DNA from: Pholiota molesta
Taxonomy: Eukaryota > Basidiomycota > Agaricomycetes > Agaricales > Strophariaceae
Length of the DNA stretch: 18,232 nt
Assembly: GCA_014925825.1 (NCBI GenBank)
Contig: JACGCK010000516.1
Span: forward strand, 1 to 18,232
Reading direction: 5' to 3'
Shown in pieces: positions 7,929-17,128 of the stretch. Position 1 is the stretch's first letter, and each line of letters begins with the position of its first letter. The notes below the pieces were generated by a model. The model was given only the letters and a program-made list of their open reading frames with translations, ran no database searches and was not told the origin of the DNA. The position numbers were made by a program, and so were the translations under genes.

Positions 7929-9479
7929 TTACTCGTAGTCGGGGTCTTTGCTGCGTTTCTTCGACTTTCGTTCGGCGTCTCTCAGGGTGACACGCACGCC
8001 GTACTTCGATAATGTCTGCAACGCCACTAATAAGTCAGATTGCCCGAAAAAGCGGGCGCAAAGCACGTACTCTGGTCAAGTCAGTAGAAGGCTCGAGGCC
8101 AGGGAATTCCCGTGTCGAGTAGACCTTGAACGGCCCCCCATAGAGCTCTGCGAGGACAGGCGAATCTGGCGAGCCAGCAACGCTGGAGAAAATGTCGAAC
8201 ACTCGATAGCGCAGTATAAATACCCCTTCCCTTCGCACGGCAAGATCCTGTGATCAGAAGCAAAGGGAGAATATCAGCGCCTGTAACTTCGCTTGCACAG
8301 AAGGCTGGCAGCTTTCAATGGCAGAATTCGGCAATGAAACTTTCACGCTAGTCACAATAAACGAGGACGCGGTTTCTGACCCCAGAAAAATGGGGACAAC
8401 GAGACAGAGGTGACCCCCGCACTGTGGTATTTTGATCGCCATTGAAACCCCATTCACACCAACGTGATCGCTAATCCAGCTGCGAGAGAAAAGAAAGCAC
8501 GAATAGAAAAAGGCAGACGCGAGTCCCAAACAATTTCTTTCACCAAACCCACTCACCCCGAACACAAAAATCAACGCCTTTCGCCCCTGGTGGTCCACCA
8601 GCGTCGGCTCCGCGAATCTCTCGCCCACCAGGGCAGGCGTCAGCTTGGAGGACTCGGTGATGAGGTGGTTTCCGACCTGGTGCACCGTGTCGTGTGGCCG
8701 CTCATCGTGCCCCAGATACCCGACCAGAGGCTGCCTGCGGGGGATCTGGAACGGCGCCGCTAACGAGCCAGAGGGCTGGCCACCGAGGCCGTTGGGTTCC
8801 AGGCTCATATACGGGTGCAGGGGAAAATACGTTAGGGGGATATCGATCGCTGGGCGTGCGCATAGCTAGGGTCGATACCATCCGAGTATGGCGGTGTCGG
8901 GTAAGGCGACTGTGGAGAGGGGTGTGACGCGGGCGAGGCCGCTCCGTACATATCTTCTGGCACCGGGAATAAATCAACGGTGCACATCAGCCCTACGTTC
9001 AGCACATTCCTGCAAAAGGACCAGAAGAAAGGCAAGTGAGCCGCCGTGTTAAGATATTTTTAAACGGGACAAGAAGGTGACAATTAAGGAGACACTTACT
9101 CGTGTAGTATTTCACGCTCCCACTGGTTTTGTGTGCCATCAGCCGCAGCCTCAAAGAGGCGTATATGGACCGCTGGAGGCGGATCTAGCGGGCGGCGATC
9201 TACTTTCGCATATCTGCAATATCACAGATAAACATAAAGCCCACGATCAGATGTGTACTGACTAAAAGAAGGGTGCGATGCGTGAAAGAAAGATACTTGC
9301 TTCCTGCCCGATTCAGCTTTCTGTAGCTCGTGAAGCTCAATACGGATCCTGCGTCCTGCGAATTGTCCGGCCTCGAAGGTGATAAAATCGCCCATGCTGG
9401 GCGCTTGTGGGGTTGATCTCGTGCGATCGCCGCTGGGACCACCGTTCTGGCGGTGATGGGAACTAGTTGTTGATTCCAT
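7929..9479 (-). CDS. Velvet-domain transcription factor (5 exons, one-base frame break)
   Basis: Velvet proteins (VeA, VelB, VosA families) are fungal DNA-binding regulators of development and secondary metabolism. The exons are 9479-9301, 9213-9100, 9009-8557, 8247-8071 and 8015-7929, about 336 aa. The first velvet half reads FITFEAGQFAGRRIRIELHE, GRKYAKVDRRPLDPPPAV, HIRLFEA and MCTVDLFPVPED. A Pro/Ser-rich insert follows. The second half reads SSKLTPALVGERFAEPTLVD, KALIFVFG, DLAVRREGVFILRYRVFDIF, GGPFKVYSTREFPGL and STDLTRTLSKYGVRV, with a basic tail (RKSKKRSKD). Intron 1 must be GC-AG to keep the DRRPLDPPP frame. In exon 3 the frame ends at TAA (8834-8832) right after a C5 run, and the frame that continues into the second half is one base away; one extra C would join them. 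No GT-AG intron of normal size and good signals removes this. The subfamily is uncertain: the small velvet proteins (VosA/VelB-like) fit better than VeA. Confidence 0.93.
8248..8556 (-). other. 309-nt intron inside the velvet domain
   Basis: This phase-0 intron (GTGAGT...TGATCACAG) separates KALIFVFG from DLAVRREGVF, the strand pair that is contiguous in velvet domains. It is four to six times longer than any other intron here. It is a multiple of three, and read through in frame it stays open for about 100 codons until TGA at 8256-8254. It also contains a strong internal acceptor (TTTCTTTTCTCTCGCAG, ending near 8480), but using that acceptor puts TAG two codons later. Confidence 0.75.
9214..9300 (-). 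other. GC-AG intron of the velvet gene
   Basis: The exon ends ..GGAA and the intron begins GCAAGTATC, matching the usual GC donor consensus AG|GCAAGT at +1 to +6. It ends ATATTGCAG and is 87 nt. The join gives K|Y in GRKYAKVDRRP, the conserved velvet text. The only nearby GT donor (GTATCT, three bases on) leaves the wrong phase for that exon with every AG present. Confidence 0.8.
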
Positions 9480-10647
9480 GACAAGAAGAATACCGGGGCC
9501 TGGTTCCAGAGTGAAGAAAATGCTTAAATGTCTCCAAGAGAGTGGTGCGGCTCTGTCCGTCGTGGGTAAAATTCACTGCTTGCTTCTTGGGGTGATTTGG
9601 TGCGAGTCCTAGACGATATCGGAGAGGTGGATAATCTTCCTGAACCCTGATACGAAGATGCTATATACCTGGTCTAAATATCTTTTGTTAGAAATACTTT
9701 GATCAGCTTTTTCATGGAGAGGTCAGGACCAAGGGATCGATCCGTTTCGACTGACTAGATAGTGAGAGATAATGGATCTGGACGAAGCATGTTCACGGAT
9801 ATTATATTCTGATCAGTGCCACCAGGTTCGAGATAGCAACAGGCTCACTGGATATATCTTCCGGCCCGTATGGTCGCAGTGGTTTCTTTACTGAAGCATA
9901 TCAGACAAGGAGGATGAACGGGGCAGATGACGCAAGTAGCTATTTTGCCCTACCCACGGATCTTCAGCCACGACCCATTTCCTAATCACCGGGAAATCGG
10001 GTGGTCGGACCAACTCGCCCCTACCCAGATGCAGAATGGAAGACGCTTGAGGTTTGCCCAAAAAGCGGAATGTTCCCCCAGCAAAAAGCCTGACCCCGAC
10101 CTTGAAGTCACTACCAAATTCGCGCATTAGCGGTCGGTTGAGCCGAAGTGTAATATCGTTCAGTATTATGGATAATCCGCACTACCGGATGTCAGTCATA
10201 ATTAGTATGAAAGTAAAACACATTAACAGGACGTCCATGGTCCTGCCCAAACGAGATGAAACGGTTACTGTGCTGTCTCCAGTGTACACGCGAATAGCGA
10301 ATTCGCGGACATAGTTTCATGGAATGACCTTTCTTTATCGGCCTTCCTAAATTCAGTGCAACGCCGTAGAAAGTGGAACACATTGCGCGTGCTTGGTTGA
10401 GAACGTTGAATATTGATCATAGCATTCAGGAGAGCGAATGCCTCGAGGATTTATCGGATAGGATGATTCCGTAAAATGAGTATATCAGTACATTGCAATA
10501 TAAAAATACGGAAGAATCTGACGAAATGGTTAACCGGAATTAGCGATAATAAGGCGAGCCAACCCACAAGTTATATATCCAGATTTTATACACCAAGACC
10601 CCATGATCACACACCATGGTCGCGACATATAGCGTCCCAGCTTTTGG
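9480..10647. other. Gene-poor stretch upstream of the velvet gene
   Basis: This 1.17-kb stretch lies between the velvet start and the stop of the F-box gene; the part next to 9480 should hold the velvet promoter. Two minus-strand open stretches look somewhat like coding DNA. One is about 10442-10262 (reads ..AFALLNAMINIQRSQPS and RNVFHFLRRCTEFRKADK). The other is about 10178-9888 (reads ..ILNDITLRLNRPLMREF and VGVRLFAGGTFRFLGKP, ending at TAA 9890-9888). An intron-like segment (GTAACC...CCGGTAG) lies between them, but its phases do not agree. Neither matches a family I know. They may be a broken gene or chance frames. An inverted repeat CGCGAAT/ATTCGCG with a 5-base spacer is at 10289-10307. 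Confidence 0.35.
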
Positions 10648-12430
10648 TTAAATATCGAACCTTCGAACAACGACATTGCCAGCATGTGCAGTTACAATCC
10701 GTCTTTCGTCAAAGGCCACGGTGCCCGTTGTTGATGCTTGCGACGCCATCGATTGGTCAGCCGGGGCAACTTCCGCGCCTGTTCCACCCTCAAGGTCCCA
10801 GACCCAGATGCTCCCATTTCGACCTAAACTCACACATCGACCATCAGCGAGCGCAAGAGACGACACGGGGCTTGTCTGCCCATGCAGCGTTCGAACAAAA
10901 TTTAATTTCGGCGGTGATGCTGAAATAGATGTCGATTGGGTCGGGAGGATGAGCCGGTAGAGCTGGAGATTGGTAGGAGAATGTAAACTGGCAGAAATGG
11001 GACTCGGAGACGAGGAGTCGGAGACCGATGAAGGAGAAGTGGAGTTACGAGCTTCATCATGATCATAGCCATGACTCTCTCCAGGAGCCAGAATCACCCA
11101 TTTGCCGTCTGTTTGGGCATCCGCCACGTTGGAAAGTTTCCGGCCCCACTGCTCGCGCATGGCACGAAGAGAACATTCGTCCACCCACCCCGGTGGCACG
11201 TCAAATGCTCGGATGGTCCGACTGCTTATCACCCTAATCATAGAAGAAAGCGGATATTTGTAGTCTTCGCTGAATGAAGTAGAGGAAAATATAGCGCCGC
11301 TAGATGAAGTGGCAGTGTGAGAGTCAGAGCTGCCAGAAATTATAAGTTCGGTAGCACCGATGGACCAATGTCTGGGATAGACAGGAACTGAATATGCGAC
11401 GACGAGCTTAAAAACCATGGGAGCTAAAGAAGACAAAACAAGTGACGCTGGGGGATATGATGTGAATGAGGTGAGAGTTTGCGCATGTCGAATGGAACCT
11501 GACGATAGGTCGTAAATGGAGAGCGAGAATGTGTCAGACAAAGTTGCAAGCAAAGGATGATAATAGACCGCATGAATAATATTCTGCAATCTAGCTCTTC
11601 CCCGTGGAGAGAGATATGTGTATTTTTGGATGGCGTTTGACGGTGAAGAATGGTTGAATTCCAATACAGAGAATTCCCCCTTCTGGAGGAAGCAAGCAAG
11701 AGAGAGTTGCCCAGACTTGGGTGGTGATTGATCCAAAGCCAAAGCGGAGATGCTGGTAAGATCGGCGGTATCATGGTAAGGGATGTGTATCGTGTGGTGT
11801 TGATTTTGGTCGCTAGTAATTGTTATCACAGGTGAATTGGAAGGTTGAGAAGTAGCACTGATAGTCAAAGATCCTGCCAGAATAACGTGTATGTGTTCTT
11901 CAGGTGAAGGAGCGGGAAGCGTGACGCGTTCCTGTGGATGGGAATGTCGAGCCAAGTCTAAACTTGTCTCCACAATGCATCGGCCTGAAAACAACATAAC
12001 ATGTCAATCGACGAGAAAAGATCATGACGATTTCATACATACCTTTTCTCCAATTAGAACTAATGCGGAACATCCACTTCCAATCCTTGTACGTATCTGC
12101 TCTTGCTCTGCCAGGCAAAGGTCTCACTTCGCGGCCATCCAAGCGACCAATGAAGCCTTTCGCCCCACGCAAGCGCGTGCGACCGTAAACTCTCAAGTAT
12201 TGTTTTCTCCAGAGTTCATTATCCGCCGCAAGCCGGGCCCATTTCTTGCTGGTCGCCTGAGTCACACACAAGTCTACCCAGGAGAGGTGAGAGAAGATAC
12301 AAAGGATGAGTTCATCGTACAAAGAATTTTCAAAGCTGAGGAGTTGGGGTGGATGAGGGATTGGAGGTCCAGACGTATGCAGACGTTTCGCTGGCGGGAG
12401 AATGACTGGTGTAAGGGCTCGCTTGGACAT
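10648..12430 (-). CDS. F-box protein with WD40-like C-terminal region (2 exons, 574 aa)
   Basis: It is probably the substrate receptor of an SCF (Skp1-Cullin-F-box) ubiquitin ligase; the substrate is unknown. The exons are 12430-12043 and 11984-10648, joined by a 58-nt intron (GTATGT...TTTTCAG, phase 1) with junction SNWRKG|RCIVE. The frame is intact. Residues about 30-78 form the F-box: LLSFENSLYDELILCIFSHL, then WVDLCVTQATSKKWARLA and NELWRKQYLRVYG. A short basic motif (PPAKRLHT) precedes it. The rest reads as degenerate beta-propeller strands. The best are LHGQTSPVSSLALADGRCVS followed by GRNGSIWVWDLEGG, and FDERRIVTAHAGNVVVRRFD at the C-terminus. A Ser-rich low-complexity insert (NSTSPSSVSDSSSPSPIS) sits before the last blades. 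It shares a 120-bp divergent promoter with the WDR83-like gene. The F-box call is strong; the number of blades is not resolved. Confidence 0.88.
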
Positions 12431-12550
12431 GGAAAGCCAGAGTTAAACGCAAATCACACTGAACGCAGCGGTGAGTCGAGATTAGTGAGCCGGCAATCTC
12501 GGCACAGACTAAGTATAGAAGTGGGGTCCACAAGTTGAACTGTGTCCACC
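12431..12550. promoter_or_regulatory. 120-bp shared divergent promoter (F-box gene / WDR83-like gene)
   Basis: The F-box start codon (minus, 12430) and the WDR83-like start codon (plus, 12551) are separated by only 120 bp, so the core promoters and 5' leaders of both must fit or overlap here. No TATA box is obvious. The WDR83-like ATG has a good context (TCCACCATGG). Confidence 0.6.
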
Positions 12551-13770
12551 ATGGCTCCTTCGCGTGGGCCCCAGCCTCTTCCCCGCACTCTTCACACTAC
12601 CCTTGAAAATCACAAAGGCGGAGTCAACGTCGCACGCTACTCAAAAGGCACAGCGAAATACATCCTCACCGGAGGCCAAGACCGGACTGTGCGGTTGTGG
12701 AACGCAAACGCGGGGACCGAAATCAAAACATTTGCTGCACATGGGTATGAAGTACTATCCATCACAGTGTAAGGACATTCTATCTCTAGACCGAGAAATT
12801 TCCAGGCTCATCCTATGACAGTTCCCAGGACAATGCCAAATTTGCGTCTTCTGGAGGAGATCGATCTATATTCCTATGGGATGTTGCGACTGGAACAACT
12901 ACACGGCGTCTCCCTGGACATATGGGCAAAATATATGTAGTTGAATTCAATCAAGATGCAACTGTTGTTGCAAGTGGTGGGACTTTCTCCTCGTTTCTGT
13001 GTGCTCTGTATTGAGAATTGTATAGGATCCTTCGATTCGACTGTCAGGTTGTGGGATCTGCGGTTTGTTATCTTTCTTTCAAAGCTAGACTCTGGGAACT
13101 AATTCTATTTGGATAGTGCCCAGGCGCGCACACCCATCCAGATTCTTGAAGAAGCTCATGATGCTGTCCAAACTCTCCACGTTGGACCTACTTACATTTT
13201 ATGTGGTTCCGTCGATGGGCATGTTCGAACATACGATCTGCGCATGGGGGAACTTCGTTCCGACTATATTGGACGTGCGTGGAAACCTGGACATATTCTT
13301 CTAATCCCTTCGTCTTCTAACCTCATCGTTAATAGATCCTGTGGCCTCGGTCGTACCCACAGAAGATTCTCAAACCTATCTCGTAGCCACTCTCGACAAT
13401 CACATCCGTCTGATGGATTGCTCAACCGGCAAGATGCTCAACGATTTTACGGGCCATGTCAACGAAGCCTACCGTACCCGCGCTTGTTTTGGACATGCTG
13501 AAGCCTCTGTCGTTTGCGGAGATGAGAAAGGCCAGGTCTGGGCTTGGGATTTGCTTGATGTACGACCGTTCGCATTTCTCTATCTCTCGCCTCATCTAAT
13601 CACAATCCTCTATATTTCAGGCCAAGCCACTGCAACCAAACCCACCGCCTAAGGTACATCAAAAAGTCATTACATGGACGGAGCATCATCCAACAGATGC
13701 AGGAGAAATGATCACGGCCAGTGCAGATGGGAAGGTAAAGATCTGGAGACATCCCGATAGCAGCGCATAG
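12551..13770 (+). CDS. WD40-repeat protein of the MORG1/WDR83 family (6 exons, 313 aa)
   Basis: Animal WDR83 (MORG1) is a scaffold for ERK-pathway MAP kinases and is also found in spliceosomes; the fungal role is less clear. The exons are 12551-12768, 12822-12976, 13026-13062, 13117-13274, 13336-13559 and 13621-13770. All introns are GT-AG of 49-61 nt and the frame is intact. Seven propeller blades can be counted from their closing strands: GGQDRTVRLWN (about 41-51), GGDRSIFLWD (84-93), GSFDSTVRLWDLR, GSVDGHVRTYDLR, TLDNHIRLMD, GDEKGQVWAWDLLD and ASADGKVKIWR near the C-terminus. The spacing, the total of about 315 residues and the phrases DYIGHPVASV and NDFTGHVNEAYRTRACF fit this single-propeller family. 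Exon 3 is only 37 nt and encodes the DSTVRLWD strand. The start has a strong ATG context. It converges with LSM2 downstream, with 254 bp between stop codons. Confidence 0.93.
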
Positions 13771-14024
13771 CAATAGGTCTGGAGCTTGAGATTATCGAAA
13801 CCAAGGATCGTCGAAGGATTTTCCCTTATGGATATGTCAGTACCAAAACAAGTCATACAACCAATTACTGCGGAGTAATAGTGAAAACCCCGTCTACCCC
13901 TCATCCTACTAACAATAATGGACAGCCTTGTACACACTGCGAGAATGGCTGTCCAGATTAGAACGTATGCTTGTGCGAATCTTAATATACATTTTGTAAA
14001 CGAAATTTGATTCCAGAAAGGTCG

Positions 14025-14530
14025 TTATTGTCGTTTGGTTTGATTTAGAGCCTCTGTATGAATGTCAGGCCCAATTCCGTTCATGATCAATATCACACGC
14101 ACCTCTACGAGTTGCATCCTCTAGGAGCTGGGTATCAACGTGTTCTGCAGGCAATGTGACGTAGCGGACAACCGATCCTCGGATAAAGCAGTTCTTTACT
14201 GCCATCTATTCATACCAGGTCAGCACGTTGTGAATTCGAACTGGGAGACGAACAGACCATATGAGGATGCCGGTTTTCATCAGCCACCTTGATATTGTCC
14301 AGTCTAATATTCAAAAACCTAAACAGACAAGGATATAAGTTCAACTCTTGAGAGAACGGGCTATTGACATACTGGTCAACCGATTTCAAAACACCCGTGA
14401 TTGAGAGATCATTTTTTAGCTCTACCGTGACCGTTTGGTCTGTGAGAGTTTTGAACACAGAGAAAATGAGCTAATTCGGTCTTGATAAGTATGGGGTCGG
14501 CCTTCGACGCACTTTCGAAAGACTCACCAT
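14025..14530 (-). CDS. LSM2: U6 snRNA-associated Sm-like protein LSm2 (5 exons, 97 aa)
   Basis: LSm2 is a ring subunit of both the nuclear Lsm2-8 complex (binds the U6 snRNA 3' end) and the cytoplasmic Lsm1-7 complex (mRNA decapping). The exons are 14530-14528, 14470-14373, 14318-14258, 14205-14103 and 14053-14025; introns are 49-57 nt, GT-AG, and the frame is intact. The protein starts M|LIFSVFKTLTDQ. Sm motif 1 reads VTVELKNDLSITGVLKSVDQ, FLNIRLDNIKV follows, then NRHPHM. Sm motif 2 reads AVKNCFIRGSVVRYVTLP, and the end is HVDTQLLEDATRREALNQ. These match LSm2 closely, including the family tail DA.R.EAL and the usual length of about 95 aa. The first coding exon contains only the initiator ATG, followed at once by a donor (GTGAGT). 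Confidence 0.97.
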
Positions 14531-15190
14531 TGAATGAAGTGGTGGTGATCAGAAAGGCGCTCGCCGAGATGCAGGCGAACCCTGTTTGTCTGTGTTACCC
14601 AACGCCGACATCTATTTTTGGCCACCTAGCCTGACAAGTTGGACTTGATTTGTGGGTCCCATCCAAGTCCCATCTCTGCTTTCCTTTAGTTAAATGTATG
14701 TCCAGATGAGATTTACTAGTAGACATATGGTGTTTATTTTCATTGCAGATATAGATAATCTATGCCCTTTAGTCCTTGTGACGAATTTTGAATTCAAGCG
14801 GATCAGGCTGATGGGGTTGGTAGCATTGCTTTCCATTGACATAGTAAGATGTCTTCAGATTTGGAGGCGTAATTTGCGTATACTGTTTAAATAAAAGACT
14901 GATTTGGCAATGTAACTTTGAGCGCAAATATTGGTTTGCATTTACACACTGAATAGAGTCACTTAGACTGTGAGCAGTTCGGTGTGGAAGGTAAGTACTT
15001 TGTATATCCGCTAGCCTATGAACATGAACTCAAGTTCAGCAAGGTTAATGACACTACTGTGTCATGAGTAACCAGTTATAATTCTGTGACCCATCCTGAA
15101 TTTGCAGAATTGGTCATTCAAACAGAACCTTTTTTTTAACTCGACGGGATCGCAGACTCCAGAGGATATATATGTAGCTAAAACAGGTGT
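14531..15190. other. Gene-free stretch: LSM2 promoter and 3' flank of the membrane protein gene
   Basis: This 660-bp AT-rich region lies upstream of LSM2 and downstream of the stop of the DUF6533-type gene. A 66-codon + strand open frame at 14694-14894 is hydrophobic (FIFIADIDNLCPLVLVTNFE), but it has no recognised domain and looks like a chance frame in AT-rich DNA. Nothing else is supportable. Confidence 0.5.
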
Positions 15191-16528
15191 TCAGAAGGGG
15201 AGTGGGCTCGTCCACACAGAACTAATAATACTTGTGAATTGCTGACTGTCCTGAGCATAAGATCTCCCCCTTGAACTTCGGGCTGGAATGATCAGCTTTT
15301 GCATGCTGATGATGAGGCGACAGCCCTGTGGAAGTCATTAGCAATAGTCGGGCTCACCAGCGTATATGTATGAAAGTCACTTACCACACACGACAAGATC
15401 GAGACAAATGCGCTGGTAAAAATGCCTCTCAGTGAATAACTTAATATATTTTCGATTTGATGTATACCAGCTTACGGGAATACAACATGGGCAGACTCGT
15501 GCAAACGGCCTAGATTGGCATACATTAAAATGCCAATCAGAATGGCTGTAGATAACCATAATTAATAACATGGAAGAACCATCATCTGAGGGTCTTCAAT
15601 CGCCACGTACCGACAATAATTGTATATGCTGAAGCACCACCTCGAAACAACAACGACACTAGAGGCGTTCGTGCCCAGCCCCCTCTGACGGCCACAAAAT
15701 GCTGGTATAGCGTCAGCACAGCGACGATGCTTTGTATAAGCAATTCGCCCATTCTGCTGCGGTTATTGATTAGTGAAAACAGACGAAAGAGGGTACCACT
15801 CACATAAAGCAGTACATTCCCAATGATGGATCGCTGTTGTTAACTTGAAGACACGATGCATTATATCTCTGGTCCGGGATCGTCAAAATAGCGCCCGCTG
15901 ATGAGAAAATAAATTTGCAAATCAAGAGGGTGGCTAGAAATATTCCGATCCATCGTCTTCTATTATAGAAGGCGTAGACTGCCAAAATCCTTAGATCAAG
16001 TTATACCAGATTATTCGAGCGAAGGATAAATACCTCTGATCATTAAAATCATATCCACGGCGCTGAGCAACAGATATATGGTGAAGGTCTGATATCCAAG
16101 CCAAAGCTGGCATGTCTTTCTTGGCAATGGATATCGATTCCTTAAGATATTTGCTGCTACAGCATTGATTCTGGTCGTTCGGAATTAATACGTCAAATTA
16201 TTGAAGTAGATGGAGTTCATTATACTCACATTTGAATGGCGAGCGCAAGATATCTCACAAAAAAATACAGGATTTTTACGATAGTGAGTTTTCGAGTCTG
16301 CCTGAATATAAATGGCCAAATCGTCAGGCGTTAATACATCTTACAACAACAGCTTCGCAAAACTTACGGCCACATGAGCGCGACCTCATCATCCAAGGTG
16401 GTCAAGATCTCCCAGCATATGAAGGATAATCCAGCATCTAGTGCGTATCTAAAGGTTAGGCTTATCTGCAAAACTCTAAACTGAATTGATATGAAAGACA
16501 TACATGAAGCGCCTTCCAATGTGTTCAT
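15191..16528 (-). CDS. DUF6533-type multi-pass membrane protein (8 exons, 307 aa)
   Basis: This family of integral membrane proteins is common in mushroom-forming fungi and has no assigned function. The exons are 16528-16368, 16301-16230, 16170-16034, 15978-15804, 15756-15611, 15545-15476, 15412-15385 and 15325-15191; introns are 47-66 nt, GT-AG, and the frame is intact. The N-terminal signature is clear: RYALDAGLSFICWEILTTLD then DEVALMWP, followed by KLTIVKILYFFVRYLALAIQ. Later segments are YQTFTIYLLLSAVDMILMIR, VYAFYNRRRWIGIFLATLLI, GELLIQSIVAVLTLYQHFVA, VRGGWARTPLVSLLFRGG, TIIVAILIGILMYANLG, and SCVGCRLIISMQKLI before a polar tail. I count about seven hydrophobic spans. The acceptor of exon 5 is a tandem GCAGCAG, so two isoforms differing by one residue are possible. 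The start is the first in-frame ATG upstream of the signature. A remote 7TM receptor-like fold is plausible but not shown. Confidence 0.9.
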
Positions 16529-17128
16529 GAAGACCACTCAAAATTGGCGCCTGGCAAAGGAAATAGGTAGCAACAGGCAATTAGTGCTTCCAAAGTGCGA
16601 TGAACCGGAAATTTTGAACAAAACCAACAAACAAAACATGCGCGGAGGGTGTGTAAACCCACGTGTACTCTGCGATAGGAAATATTGAATTCAATTGAAG
16701 GCGTGGCGTGAAAGCAAACGAAGATGGTACAATCGTGCCATAGAAAACCTTACATTTGAGAGACCACTCAAAAACCAACACCCTCTGGACCCACATTTTC
16801 CTAAAATCGTGTGAATAGAATGGGTTACAAGCAATTTTTGATTTAGAAAAGCAATAATGGTAGTCTCTGTGACAATATCATCGCCAGACGTGAATCGAGG
16901 TAAATATAACATTAGACTACGCAGCGCACTGGATATCAAGACCAGATATTGCGACTACGCCCTTACTTTACAAGACGAGGATAACTGGTAAAGCGCTTAA
17001 GAGCCGACTGATGGATTTTGCAGCAAATGAAATGGGCATGATCATCGTAGGATAGTGTTACGGACACGGCGCAAAGCTATTTTTATGCCTCAGTCCACAT
17101 GAGAAAACAAAGAGCAACAAGAGAAAAA
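16529..17128. other. Gene-free stretch: promoter of the membrane protein gene and 3' flank of eS8
   Basis: These 600 bp lie between the eS8 stop and the DUF6533-type start, both genes on the minus strand. Minus-strand frames at 16691-16939 (82 codons) and 16581-16796 overlap each other, carry no recognised domain and are probably chance. I see no RNA gene or repeat. Confidence 0.5.

Noticed and set aside
8702..8977. 91-codon minus frame in the velvet insert (reads DRYPPNVFSPAPVYEPG)
   Set aside because: It could be entered by a 40-nt pseudo-intron, but it does not lead into the frame of the second velvet half, and it replaces the natural insert text. A one-base indel explains the locus better.
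9815..9845. GGTTCGA-like tRNA B box
   Set aside because: The following bases do not complete the B-box consensus, and there is no A box or cloverleaf around it.
11891..12538. 215-codon + strand frame
   Set aside because: Antisense to exon 1 of the F-box gene and to the divergent promoter. The minus-strand F-box text is clearly the coding one.
16581..16939. Two overlapping minus frames upstream of the membrane protein gene
   Set aside because: Considered as extra 5' exons of the DUF6533-type gene. No splice joins them to the signature exon, and the gene already has a good ATG at 16528.
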